From positions 1 through 64,000 of the forward strand of contig NZ_MUNW01000035.1 of assembly GCF_002002725.1 (NCBI RefSeq): 64,000 bases of DNA, given 5' to 3'. A program made the position numbers and the translations under genes. Below are positions 56,283-64,000 of this stretch, piece after piece. Within the stretch, counting starts at the first letter, position 1. The number at the start of each line of letters is the position of its first letter. The DNA is from Sinorhizobium sp. A49. Its GTDB lineage: Bacteria; Pseudomonadota; Alphaproteobacteria; Rhizobiales; Rhizobiaceae. The notes under the pieces were generated by a model. The model was given only the letters and a program-made list of their open reading frames with translations, made no database searches and was not told the origin of the DNA.

Positions 56283-57190
56283 TCGTCTGTTTCGATATAG
56301 GCGGATCGGCGATCAAGGGTGCGATCGTGCATTCGCGCGACAGGATCTTTCCGCTGCCGCGCCGCGCGACACCGCTCAACAATTTCCGCCAGTTCGTCCA
56401 GGTGCTCGAATCCGTGCTCGACGAGGCCGGCGGTCACCCGGAATGCGTGGCGATCTCGATCACCGGTGTCATCGACCCGGAAACGCGCCGGATCAAATGC
56501 GCCAACATCCCCTGCATCGACGACCGCGAATTGGTGGCCGAACTCGAACGCGAACTGCACCTGCCGGTCAAGATCGCCAATGACGCCGACTGTTTCGCGC
56601 TTGCGGAAGCCGGCGCCGGCGCCGGGCGCGGCCATCGCATCGTCTTCGGCGCTATCCTCGGCACCGGCGTCGGCGGCGGGCTGGTGGTCGGCGGCGAGTT
56701 GATCAACGCCGACGGCGGCTTTGCCGGCGAATGGGGACACGGTCCCGCATTGGCGGCAGAAGCGGGCGAACCGCCGGTCGCCATCCCCGCCTATGCCTGT
56801 GGCTGCGGCCAGAAGCGCTGCGTCGACACCGTCGGCGGCGCGCGCGGGCTTGAGCGATTACACGACACCATTCACGGCAAGACGCTGTCGAGCCACGAGA
56901 TCATCGAGGCATGGCTGAAGGGCGATACGGAGGCGAAGCGCACCGTGGAAATCCTTGTCGACCTCGTCAGCTCGCCGCTGGCGGTGGTCATCAATACGAC
57001 GGGCGCGACCATCGTGCCGGTCGGCGGCGGACTTTCCAATGTCGAGCCGTTGCTGGAGGAGATCGACAAGGCGGTTCGTAGCCGGATTCTGCGCCAATTC
57101 AAGCGGCCGCTGGTCGTGCGCGGCGGATGTCAGGTCGAGCCGGGGCTGATCGGGGCCGCACTGCTCGGCCTTGGAGGAGAAAAAGTATGA
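56279..57190 (+). CDS. ROK family sugar kinase (N-acetylglucosamine kinase-like)
   Basis: A 303-residue kinase. The phosphate-binding DIGGSAIKGAI is at 6-16, ANDADCFALAEA near 100, GTGVGGGLVVGGE near 127, GEWGH near 148-152, and the zinc motif YACGCGQKRCVDT follows. The family includes GlcNAc, ManNAc and glucose kinases. It overlaps the amidase stop and the cutC start by four bases each. A second, unrelated GlcNAc-type kinase is encoded at 61005-61889. Confidence 0.9.
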   Translation: MIVCFDIGGSAIKGAIVHSRDRIFPLPRRATPLNNFRQFVQVLESVLDEAGGHPECVAISITGVIDPETRRIKCANIPCIDDRELVAELERELHLPVKIANDADCFALAEAGAGAGRGHRIVFGAILGTGVGGGLVVGGELINADGGFAGEWGHGPALAAEAGEPPVAIPAYACGCGQKRCVDTVGGARGLERLHDTIHGKTLSSHEIIEAWLKGDTEAKRTVEILVDLVSSPLAVVINTTGATIVPVGGGLSNVEPLLEEIDKAVRSRILRQFKRPLVVRGGCQVEPGLIGAALLGLGGEKV

Positions 57191-57912
57191 GCGAAATTGG
57201 TCTGGAGGTTTGCGTTGACGACGCCGACGGGCTTGCGGCGGCGGTTGAAGGCGGGGCTGACCGCATAGAGCTCTGCGCGGCGCTCTCCGTCGGCGGGCTG
57301 ACGCCGACGGCCGGATTGATGGCGCTCGCCGGTCCGCCCCGGGTGCCCGTCTATGTCATGATCCGACCGCGGCCGGGCGACTTCGTTTTTGGCGCCGGCG
57401 ATCTCGACATGATGCGTCGCGATATCGACGCGGTGCGCGATGCCGGGCTTGCCGGTGTCGTGCTTGGCGCTTCGCTCACCGATGGCCAGCTGGATGCTGC
57501 GATGCTCCGAAAGCTGACAGGTCACGCCGCCGGCCTTGGCCTCACCCTGCACCGCGCCTTCGACCTGGTGCCGGATTTCAAGGATGCGATCGAACTGGCG
57601 GTCGAACTCGGCTTCGAGCGGATCCTGACATCAGGCGGCGCCAGAAGCGCGCCGCAGGCGATCGAAAAGCTCGCGGAGCTTGTGGCGCTCGCCGCAGGGC
57701 GCCTTTCGATCATGCCGGGCTCGGGCGTGACGCTTGATACCGTCGACGCGCTGCTTGCCAAGCTGTCGGTCAGCGAAGTGCATTCCTCCTGCTCGATCCG
57801 TGAGCCGGCTCACGATTCACGGCTGGTCAGCATGGGATTTGTCGCCGAAGATCGGCGCCGCACGGATGCGGCGACCGTTCGGGCGATGAAGGCGCGGCTT
57901 TCGGCGCAGTAG
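57187..57912 (+). CDS. cutC: CutC family protein
   Basis: A 241-residue TIM-barrel protein. Conserved EVCVDDADGLAAAVEGGADR, LCAALSVGGLTPTAGL, VYVMIRPRPGDF, HRAFDLVPD, RILTSGGARSAP and EVHSSCS match CutC. The copper-homeostasis role named in the past is doubtful. ATG 57187 overlaps the ROK stop (ATGA). Its operon with sugar genes fits a metabolic rather than copper role. Confidence 0.92.
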   Translation: MSEIGLEVCVDDADGLAAAVEGGADRIELCAALSVGGLTPTAGLMALAGPPRVPVYVMIRPRPGDFVFGAGDLDMMRRDIDAVRDAGLAGVVLGASLTDGQLDAAMLRKLTGHAAGLGLTLHRAFDLVPDFKDAIELAVELGFERILTSGGARSAPQAIEKLAELVALAAGRLSIMPGSGVTLDTVDALLAKLSVSEVHSSCSIREPAHDSRLVSMGFVAEDRRRTDAATVRAMKARLSAQ

Positions 57913-57935
57913 AAAGATCGTTCACTCCCCGTCAC

Positions 57936-57987
57936 AGCAAGGAAAAGGCCCGACGATCGTCTCCGATTGTCGGGCCTTTTCCTTGCT
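57936..57987. terminator. Long bidirectional terminator between cutC and nagA
   Basis: Arms of about 24 bp (57936-57959 and 57964-57987) pair with a single mismatch around TCTC. The core is AAAAGGCCCGAC/GTCGGGCCTTTT, so U-runs occur on both strands. It lies between the convergent operons. Confidence 0.9.
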
Positions 57988-58034
57988 TTTCGCATCTCCT
58001 GACGGAGAACCGCTCGTTTTCAATACTGCCGCAA

Positions 58035-59195
58035 TCAGGCGGCGTAGACCTTGTCGCCGCCGATCCAGGTCGACCCCATCGCAAGCTCCGGTGTCAGCAG
58101 CACGAAGTCTGCGTCCGCGCCGGGCAGCAGGCGGCCCTTGTGCGAGGAGAGGCCCATTGCGTCGGCGGGATAGGCCGATGCCATGCGCAACGCTTCTTCG
58201 ACCGGAAGGCCAAGCTTTTCATGCACGAAGCGCACCGACGAGAGCATGTCGATATCGGCGCCGGCAAGCGTGCCGTCGGCCAGCGTCAACCGCCCACCGT
58301 GACGCAGGATCTCGCGGCCGTTGAGTTCGAAGCTCGTCATATCCGTTCCGATCGGCGACATCGCGTCGGTCACCAGGAAGATCTGGCCTGGGCCGGTCTT
58401 CGCCCTGAGCGCCACCCCCATCGAGGCCGGGTCGACATGGTAGCCGTCGGCGATCAGGCCCGCATGCAGCGTGCCGGTCGCAAGCGCTGCACCGACGACA
58501 CCAGGCTCGCGATGACCGAGGCCGCTCATCGCGTTGAAGAGATGCGTCACCGTTTTCGCCCCGGCCTTGGCGTAGGACACGGCGGTCTCATAGCCGACAT
58601 CCGTATGGCCGAGGCTGACGACGGCGCCGGCATCGGCGAGCGCGCGCACCTGTTCCTTCGTGGCGTTTTCCGGCGCGACGGTGACCATGAGCACACCGAG
58701 CGCCCTGGCACAGTCGAGCATCTCCTGAAGGTCGGCATCATCCATCGGCCGGATCAGCGCCGGATCATGCGCGCCCTTGCGAGCGACCGAGAGGTGAGGA
58801 CCTTCCAGATGCAGGCCGAGGAAGCCCGGCACGCCGGCCGCCTTCGCCTGAAGGCCGGCTGCAATGGTTGCCGATCGCACTTCGCGCGTATCGGTGATCA
58901 GCGTCGGCAGAAGCGCCGTGGTGCCGAACTTCGCGTGCGCCGAACAGATCTGGCGAATGCTGTCCAGCGTCGGTTGTGCGTTGAGCAGTGCGCCACCGCC
59001 GCCATTGACCTGCAAATCGATGAAGCCAGGCACCAGCAGCAGACCGTGCGTGTCGATGACGGTGGCATCCGCCGGCACATCACCGGCAGCCCCGATGGCC
59101 TTGACGCGGCCGGCCTCGATCAGGAGGGCGGCGCCATCGTGCCATTCGATGCCATCGAACAGGCGGGCGCCGATGATTGCCTTCTTCTCGGTCAT
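58035..59195 (-). CDS. nagA: N-acetylglucosamine-6-phosphate deacetylase
   Basis: A 386-residue amidohydrolase making glucosamine-6-phosphate. Motifs are LVPGFIDLQVNGGGG (about 52-66), GLHLEGPHLS with the metal-ligand Glu, SLGHTDVGYE, HLFNAMSGLGHREPG, and VTDAMSPIG near the catalytic Asp. Start overlaps the SIS gene stop (ATGA). It is the last gene of the minus-strand operon. Confidence 0.96.
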   Translation of the reverse strand: MTEKKAIIGARLFDGIEWHDGAALLIEAGRVKAIGAAGDVPADATVIDTHGLLLVPGFIDLQVNGGGGALLNAQPTLDSIRQICSAHAKFGTTALLPTLITDTREVRSATIAAGLQAKAAGVPGFLGLHLEGPHLSVARKGAHDPALIRPMDDADLQEMLDCARALGVLMVTVAPENATKEQVRALADAGAVVSLGHTDVGYETAVSYAKAGAKTVTHLFNAMSGLGHREPGVVGAALATGTLHAGLIADGYHVDPASMGVALRAKTGPGQIFLVTDAMSPIGTDMTSFELNGREILRHGGRLTLADGTLAGADIDMLSSVRFVHEKLGLPVEEALRMASAYPADAMGLSSHKGRLLPGADADFVLLTPELAMGSTWIGGDKVYAA

Positions 59196-60214
59196 CTCGT
59201 CTCCGTTACCTTCTTGAGGCTGGCCGGTGCATCGGGGTTGAGGCCGCGCGAGCGCGACCAGGCTTCGACGAAACCGTAGAACGGCAGGATCAGGGTCAGC
59301 GCGTCGGTGATCGGATGGCCCGTCTCAACGAAGGGCAAGCGCTTGGCCTTGCCTGCAAGGCTCGAGGTTACATGGACGACCGCGCCCTTTTCCGCCATAC
59401 CGTCGGCGATGCCGGCGACCGAGGTTTGCGCCGCATCGCGCGCGGCAAGCGTCAGCACCGGGAACTTCGCACCGACCAGCGCCACCGGTCCGTGCAGCAC
59501 CTCGGCTGCCGAATAGGCTTCCGCGTGCATGCCCGATGTTTCCTTGAATTTCAGCGCTGCCTCGCTGGCAATCGCAAGCGCCGGGCCGCGGCCAAGCACA
59601 TAGAGCGATTCGGCTTCGCCGAGGTCATCGGCAAAGGCCTGCCAGTCGAGCTTGACCGCCTTGGCGAACTGGTTCGGAAGATCCGCGACCGCCCGCTGCA
59701 ATGCGGCATCACTGGTCCATTCGCCGAGCACGGCAAGGCCTGCGACGATCGAGTTGACGTAGGACTTGGTGGCGGCAACCGCAATTTCGGGACCGGCAAG
59801 AATATCCAGCGGATGGGTGCAAGCCTCGGAAATCGGCGACGGCAGCGTATTGGTGAGCGCGATCGAGACCGCGCCCGCATCGGTCGCCGCCTGCGCCATG
59901 GCAACGATGTCAGGGCTCTTGCCCGATTGCGAAATGGCAATGGCCGCCGCGCCACCGAGCTGCAGCTTGGCACCATAGATCGAGGCGAGCGACGGGCCGA
60001 GCGAGGCGACCGGGCGACCGGCCTGCAACTCGATCGCATATTTCAGAAAGAGCGCCGCATGGTCGGAGGAGCCGCGGGCAATCGTTACCAGGAAAGCCGG
60101 ATCCTTGGCGCGCAAGGCCGCGCCTGCCGCCTTGAGCTGATCGGCGGAGCGCTCCAGCAGACGCTGGGCGGCCTCAGGGATCTCGTCGATTTCTCGGCGC
60201 ATATTGGTCTGCAT
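59192..60214 (-). CDS. SIS-domain glucosamine-6-phosphate deaminase/isomerase (NagB-II type)
   Basis: A 340-residue protein equal to the isomerase half of GlmS, with two SIS domains (about 30-170 and 195-330) and no glutaminase domain. Typical blocks are TIARGSSDHAALFLKYAIE, AISQSGKSPDIVAM, and YVLGRGPALAIASEAALKFK with HGPVAL. In nag operons such proteins deaminate GlcN-6-P to fructose-6-phosphate. ATG 60214 is chosen (AAGGA 7 nt upstream). It stands between the GntR gene (29 bp) and nagA (overlap). Confidence 0.88.
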   Translation of the reverse strand: MQTNMRREIDEIPEAAQRLLERSADQLKAAGAALRAKDPAFLVTIARGSSDHAALFLKYAIELQAGRPVASLGPSLASIYGAKLQLGGAAAIAISQSGKSPDIVAMAQAATDAGAVSIALTNTLPSPISEACTHPLDILAGPEIAVAATKSYVNSIVAGLAVLGEWTSDAALQRAVADLPNQFAKAVKLDWQAFADDLGEAESLYVLGRGPALAIASEAALKFKETSGMHAEAYSAAEVLHGPVALVGAKFPVLTLAARDAAQTSVAGIADGMAEKGAVVHVTSSLAGKAKRLPFVETGHPITDALTLILPFYGFVEAWSRSRGLNPDAPASLKKVTETR

Positions 60215-60243
60215 GGTCAATTCCTTATCTTGCGGAGTGTCGG

Positions 60244-61008
60244 TCAGGATTCCGACAGGGTCAGTTCCGCGACAAAATCATAGGCGTCGCCCCGGTAGAG
60301 CGAGCGGGTGAATTCGACGACGCGTCCCGATGCGAGATAGGAAACGCGTTCGATGGAAAGGCCGGCAGAGCCGACGGCGACGCCGAGCATGGAGGCATCG
60401 GGGTCCTTGATGTTGCAGGCGGAGATGCGCTGCACGGCCCGCACCGGCCGTGAGCGGGTCTTATCGAGCGCGGTATAGAGCGACGACGTGACGGCCTGTG
60501 GGTCCGGCAAGAACTCGGCCGAGATGCTCGCGCGCTCGATTGCGAGAGGCATGTCGTCGGCGATGCGCAGACGCCCGAGCCTTGCCACCAGCGCATCGGC
60601 CGGCAGCCCCAGCGCCATCATCTCGTCCGGGGACGGATGATACAGGCCGCGCTCGAGCCAGCGGGCATGGGTGTTCAAGCCCCGCCGCGCCATGTCCTCG
60701 GTAAAAGAGGTCAGCCGCGACAGCGATTGCTGCACCTTGGACACCGGCTTGACGACGAAGGTGCCGGAGCCGTGGCGGCGCACCAGCAAGCCGTCGCGCA
60801 CCAGATCGTCGACCGCCTTGCGCACGGTAACGCGGCTGATATTGGCGTAGTCCGCCAGATCGCGCTCCGGCGGCAGGGCGTCGCCATGATTGAGCTTGCC
60901 GGACTGGATCGCGTCTTCGAGGGATTGGCGCAGCTTGAGATAGAGCGGGCCGGAGCCGCCCGCCTGCAGGCCTTCGAGCGGCAGAATGGCGGCGAGATGG
61001 TCGGTCAT
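60244..61008 (-). CDS. GntR/HutC family regulator of amino-sugar genes (NagR/NagQ-like)
   Basis: A 254-residue repressor with an N-terminal winged HTH (about 15-80: LPPERDLADYANISRVTVRK, GSGTFV) and a C-terminal UTRA effector domain (ending RSLYRGDAYDFVAELTLS). ATG 61008 overlaps the kinase stop by four bases and has GGAGG upstream. Its position and the paired 19-bp motifs in the divergent promoters point to control of both nag operons; GlcN-6-P or GlcNAc-6-P is the usual ligand of such proteins. Confidence 0.92.
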   Translation of the reverse strand: MTDHLAAILPLEGLQAGGSGPLYLKLRQSLEDAIQSGKLNHGDALPPERDLADYANISRVTVRKAVDDLVRDGLLVRRHGSGTFVVKPVSKVQQSLSRLTSFTEDMARRGLNTHARWLERGLYHPSPDEMMALGLPADALVARLGRLRIADDMPLAIERASISAEFLPDPQAVTSSLYTALDKTRSRPVRAVQRISACNIKDPDASMLGVAVGSAGLSIERVSYLASGRVVEFTRSLYRGDAYDFVAELTLSES

Positions 61009-61889
61009 GCGCCAACCTCCTTGCGGGAGCCGAAGCGCTGTGCGGCGAGCGCCACGGCGCCGGTAAGGGCGTCTGCCTCGGCTTCGACGAAAAGCGGCTG
61101 GTGGCGCTCTGCAAGCCATGGACGGTAGAGCGGCGCGAGACCGCCGAGCAGGCAGAGTTTCCTCCCTCCCCGAGCAACCACGACGTCAAGCGCTTCGTCG
61201 ATCGTGATTGCCGCCGTCTTCAACAGGCGCACGGCGACCGGATCGCTTAGCTGCGCCGCTTCGAACACACGCGGGGCATAACGGCCGAACTCGCCGGGCT
61301 TTGCCAGGCGTGCGAAATCGACGACATTGCTCGGATCGTTTTTGAACTCGGCCATGACGCTATCCGTCACCGGCGAAGACTCGTGAATGCCGTCAAAGGC
61401 GAGCAGGCTTTCCTGCAGGAGGGCATGACCGATGCGTGCACCGCTGCCATGGTCGCCGATCGTGAAGCCCCAGCCGCCGACATAGCTGATCGTGTCGCCC
61501 TGGCGCAGGATATAGATGCTGCCGGTGCCGAGAATGGCGACGGCGCCGTCCTCGTTGCCGAGCGCGCCCTGCAGGGCGATCAAACCATCAGATTCTATGT
61601 CGGCTGCGGCAAACGGCAGGCGGCGCTTCACATAGTGCACCGCATCGCCGACGTTATGTCCGGCGACGCCGACAAGAGCCCGCGCCTGCGTTATACCCGC
61701 GGGATCAAGACCGGCTTCTTCGAACGCAGCGCGCGCGGCGCCGGCGATGTTGGCGAGCGCCGTTTCTGGATCCGTCAGGATATTGGCGGCACCAGCCTTG
61801 CCACGGCCCAGAATACGGCCATCCCCCGCAGCCACAGCCGCCCGGCAGCTTGTTCCGCCGCCATCGATTCCAATCAGGTAGTTTGGCAT
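61005..61889 (-). CDS. BadF/BadG-type N-acetylglucosamine kinase
   Basis: A 294-residue ASKHA-fold kinase. It has IGIDGGGTSCRAAVA (about 5-19), ARALVGVAGH, LGTGSIYIL, GWGFTIGDHGSGARIG and a C-terminal LCLLGGLA. The family includes eukaryotic NAGK and bacterial GlcNAc or glucosamine kinases. ATG 61889 follows CGGAGG. First gene of the minus operon kinase-gntR-SIS-nagA, so it probably phosphorylates the imported amino sugar. Confidence 0.9.
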   Translation of the reverse strand: MPNYLIGIDGGGTSCRAAVAAGDGRILGRGKAGAANILTDPETALANIAGAARAAFEEAGLDPAGITQARALVGVAGHNVGDAVHYVKRRLPFAAADIESDGLIALQGALGNEDGAVAILGTGSIYILRQGDTISYVGGWGFTIGDHGSGARIGHALLQESLLAFDGIHESSPVTDSVMAEFKNDPSNVVDFARLAKPGEFGRYAPRVFEAAQLSDPVAVRLLKTAAITIDEALDVVVARGGRKLCLLGGLAPLYRPWLAERHQPLFVEAEADALTGAVALAAQRFGSRKEVGA

Positions 61890-61910
61890 GAGCACCTCCG
61901 CCCGTTGAAG

Positions 61911-61929
61911 ATACCAAAAAAATACCAAT
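61911..61929 (-). promoter_or_regulatory. Candidate NagR operator, kinase side
   Basis: Read on the minus strand: ATTGGTATTTTTTTGGTAT. It lies between a possible -35 (TTGGTT) and -10 (TATCTT) of the minus operon, and is an 18/19 match to the site at 62042 in inverted orientation. Confidence 0.7.
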
Positions 61930-62041
61930 AACCAAGTCCGAATTGGTCTCGACAGCCAATTTTGAAATAACACACTGAATAACAATGGATAATTTCAGCG
62001 ATTGCTTTTTTCTGGCTTCAAGATGTAAATTTTCCTAGACA

Positions 62042-62060
62042 ATTGGTATTTTTTTGGCAT
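62042..62060 (+). promoter_or_regulatory. Candidate NagR operator, murQ side
   Basis: ATTGGTATTTTTTTGGCAT, 27 bp before the murQ-like start. It fills the spacer between TAGACA (-35, 62035-62040) and CATTAA (-10, 62058-62063), so binding would block the promoter. Confidence 0.7.
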
Positions 62061-62086
62061 TAATTCGCCCAGAGGAGACACAACCT

Positions 62087-62983
62087 ATGCCTTCAGTGAA
62101 GACCGAGGAGCGTCACGATAATGCCAAAGGCCTGGATGTCATGCATCCGGCGCTGGCGCTTCGGCTGCTCGCATCCGGGCAGCAGGCGGCAGCAAAGGCC
62201 GTCGACGCTGCGATCGATCAGATTTCCACTGCTGCGTCCCTGGCCGCAGAAGCGCTTGGCGCCGGACACCGTCTCGCCTATGCCGGCGCCGGCAGCTCGG
62301 GCCTGATGGCCATGGCCGATGCGCTGGAACTCCCCGGCACCTATGGTATTCCGCAGGACCAGATCGTCATTCTGCTTGCAGGTGGTGCTGCCAGCCTCAG
62401 CGACCTCGCCGGTGGCTACGAAGACGACATGGAACTCGCGCGCGAAGACGTGCGCAAGGCTGGCATCTCTGCGGGCGACTGTCTGGTCTCCGTGTCGGCC
62501 AGCGGCTCGACACCCTATGCGCTGGCCGCAGCCGACGAGGCGCGCAAGCTGGGCGCCAAGGTGATCGCCGTCGCCAACAATCCGGGTGCCGCCCTGTTCA
62601 AGGACGCGGATGTCGCCATCCTGCTGCAGACGCCGCCGGAAGTTGTTTCCGGCTCGACGCGCATGGGTGCGGGCACGGCGCAGAAGATCGCCTTCAACAT
62701 GTTCTCCACGCTCGTCGGCATCCATCTCGGCCACGTGCTCGATGGCCACATGATCAATCTTCGCGCCGACAACATCAAGCTTCATGGCCGTGCGGTGCGG
62801 ATCGTCACCGACATTACCGGCGTCAGCGCCTCCGAGGCCGGCCGGCTGATCAATGCCGCATCCGGTTCGGTCAAGATTGCCATCCTGCTCGCCTCGGGCG
62901 CGAAGGACGTGGCGGCAGCCGAGGCGGCGCTCGACCTGACCAAGCAGAATCTGCGCCGGGCGATCGACATCGTCTCGGCCTGA
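62087..62983 (+). CDS. N-acetylmuramic acid 6-phosphate etherase (MurQ-like)
   Basis: A 298-residue SIS-domain enzyme. MurQ-type blocks are YAGAGSSGLMAM, ALELPGTYG with the catalytic-type Glu in place, SASGSTPYALAA, VSGSTRMGAGTAQK and a C-terminal helical domain. MurQ removes D-lactate from MurNAc-6-P to give GlcNAc-6-P, the NagA substrate. ATG 62087 follows AGAGGAGA. No anmK is nearby, so MurNAc-6-P may come from one of the local kinases. The group may also act on related sugar ethers. Confidence 0.88.
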   Translation: MPSVKTEERHDNAKGLDVMHPALALRLLASGQQAAAKAVDAAIDQISTAASLAAEALGAGHRLAYAGAGSSGLMAMADALELPGTYGIPQDQIVILLAGGAASLSDLAGGYEDDMELAREDVRKAGISAGDCLVSVSASGSTPYALAAADEARKLGAKVIAVANNPGAALFKDADVAILLQTPPEVVSGSTRMGAGTAQKIAFNMFSTLVGIHLGHVLDGHMINLRADNIKLHGRAVRIVTDITGVSASEAGRLINAASGSVKIAILLASGAKDVAAAEAALDLTKQNLRRAIDIVSA

Positions 62984-63038
62984 CAAAACCTGGGATTCAA
63001 ACCGCGCCAAAACGGCGCATATAAGAGGGAGAAACTAA

Positions 63039-64000
63039 ATGACCCGTACGACACTCAAGGGCCTGCTGCTCGCGTCGAGCATTCTCGGCTCGGCCGGCCT
63101 GGCCCAGGCCGAAGACGTGACGCTGACGATCGAAAGCTGGCGCAACGACGACCTGGCGATCTGGCAGGAAAAGCTGATCCCGGCCTTCGAAGCCAAGCAT
63201 CCGGGCATCAAGGTCAAGTTCGCTCCGACCGCTCCGACCGAATACAACGCGGCGCTGAACGCCAAGCTCGACGCCGGTTCGGCTGGCGACCTCATCACCT
63301 GCCGCCCGTTCGACGCCTCGCTCGAACTCTACAACAAGAAGCACCTGGCCGACCTGACGGCACTTCCGGGCATCGAGAACTTCTCGCCGGTCGCCAAGTC
63401 CGCCTGGACGACGGACGATGGTGCGGCCACGTTCTGCGTGCCGATGGCTTCGGTCATCCACGGCTTCATCTACAACAAGGACGCCTTCGACCAGCTCGGC
63501 ATCCAGATCCCGACGACGGAAGCCGAATTCTTCGCGGCTCTCGACAAGATCAAGGCCGACGGCAACTACATCCCGATGGCGATGGGCACCAAGGATCTCT
63601 GGGAAGCCGCGACCATGGGCTACCAGAACATCGGCCCGACCTACTGGAAGGGTGAAGAAGGCCGCGCTGCGCTGATCAAGGGCGAGCAGAAGCTGACCGA
63701 CGATGCGTGGGTCGAGCCTTTCCGCGTTCTCGCCAAGTGGAAGGATTACCTCGGCGACGGCTTTGAAGCCCAGACCTATCCGGACAGCCAGAACCTGTTC
63801 ACGCTCGGCCGCGCTGCGATCTACCCGGCCGGTTCGTGGGAAATCGGTCTGTTCAACACCCAGGCCCAGTTCAAGATGGGCGCCTTCCCGCCTCCGGTTA
63901 AGAACGCCGGCGACGCTTGCTACATCTCCGACCACAACGACATCGGCGTCGGCCTCAATGCAAAGAGCGCCCATGCCGAGGAAGCCAAGAAGCTCCTGAC
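63039..64000 (+). CDS. Sugar ABC transporter substrate-binding protein (3' end cut by window)
   Basis: An open frame from ATG 63039 (AGAGGGAGAA upstream) to the window end, 320 codons so far. Signal peptide 1-24 (ends GLAQA). It is a family 1 (MalE/UgpB-like) binding protein: IESWRNDDLAIWQEKLIPAF, PTEYNAALNAKLDAGSAGDL, and the later GRAAIYPAGSWEIGLF. The gap to murQ is 55 bp with a small GCGCC/GGCGC hairpin, so it is probably the second gene of the operon, importing an amino sugar. Permease and ATPase genes should follow outside the window. Confidence 0.92.
   Translation, partial: MTRTTLKGLLLASSILGSAGLAQAEDVTLTIESWRNDDLAIWQEKLIPAFEAKHPGIKVKFAPTAPTEYNAALNAKLDAGSAGDLITCRPFDASLELYNKKHLADLTALPGIENFSPVAKSAWTTDDGAATFCVPMASVIHGFIYNKDAFDQLGIQIPTTEAEFFAALDKIKADGNYIPMAMGTKDLWEAATMGYQNIGPTYWKGEEGRAALIKGEQKLTDDAWVEPFRVLAKWKDYLGDGFEAQTYPDSQNLFTLGRAAIYPAGSWEIGLFNTQAQFKMGAFPPPVKNAGDACYISDHNDIGVGLNAKSAHAEEAKKLL

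Noticed and set aside
54479-57190. 903-aa plus-strand frame ending in the ROK kinase
   Set aside because: Only the last 303 residues are real. The rest is an off-frame reading of the divergent region and the amidase gene.

Overview
The window reads as chromosomal DNA of an alphaproteobacterium of the Rhizobiaceae, most like Ensifer/Sinorhizobium. This is inferred from recalled protein families and gene order, not from a search. Supporting signs are high GC with strong G/C third positions, an Irr-type Fur regulator with an HHH motif, a CP4-like class II EPSP synthase, a FYDLN-acid (TIGR02300) protein, a BA14K protein, a DUF1127 peptide, the order rimP-nusA-ylxR-infB-rbfA-truB, and two copies of a rhizobial-type intergenic palindromic repeat.

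Layout. 1-3.6 kb: the 3' end of a BA14K gene, two unrecognised proteins and a frameshifted DUF6665-like gene. 3.7-8.4 kb (minus): rpsA, cmk, a membrane-anchored LAS-type peptidase-like gene and aroA. 8.7-12.3 kb (plus): TIGR02300 protein, tRNA-Ala(GGC), TMEM43, YdcF and TRIC families. 12.3-15.7 kb: irr, divergent from fabA-fabB-fabI (unsaturated fatty-acid synthesis). 16-20 kb (minus): an RsmC-like methyltransferase, pnp and rpsO. 20-29.8 kb (minus): an SH3 protein, an HWE histidine kinase, then the translation/transcription operon truB, rbfA, infB, ylxR, nusA, rimP, read from a promoter whose short leader holds a terminator-like hairpin. 30-38.6 kb: an MFS exporter, a lytic transglycosylase, recR, a LysE exporter, ybaB-dnaX, the SRP RNA, and HIT and NudC proteins. 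38.6-44.1 kb: YafY regulator with a VOC protein, DUF1127, pheA, kdsB, membrane cytochrome c, AEC carrier, BON protein.

44.5-50.6 kb is the most accessory-looking part. It holds a FloR/CmlA-like exporter broken by one base, a MerR regulator with a C39-like papain-fold protein, an ArsR-SRPBCC-DHFR-like operon with a multi-half-site operator, a coding remnant, and a two-gene HTH/Clp-N module. The promoter of that module lies inside two 18-bp palindromes, 7 nt from its start codon. 50.7-54.7 kb: tRNA-Ser(GGA), a small membrane protein, msrA, a BMP-type binding protein, slyX and a CysZ-like protein.

54.9-64 kb is an amino-sugar region. An amidase-ROK kinase-cutC operon converges on a minus operon (BadF-type kinase, GntR regulator, SIS isomerase/deaminase, nagA). 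That operon diverges from a plus operon (murQ-like etherase, sugar ABC binding protein cut by the window end). Two near-identical inverted 19-bp sites sit in the divergent promoters and are probably the operators of the GntR regulator. Together these genes would import amino sugars, phosphorylate them, remove acetyl or lactyl groups and feed fructose-6-phosphate to the cell.
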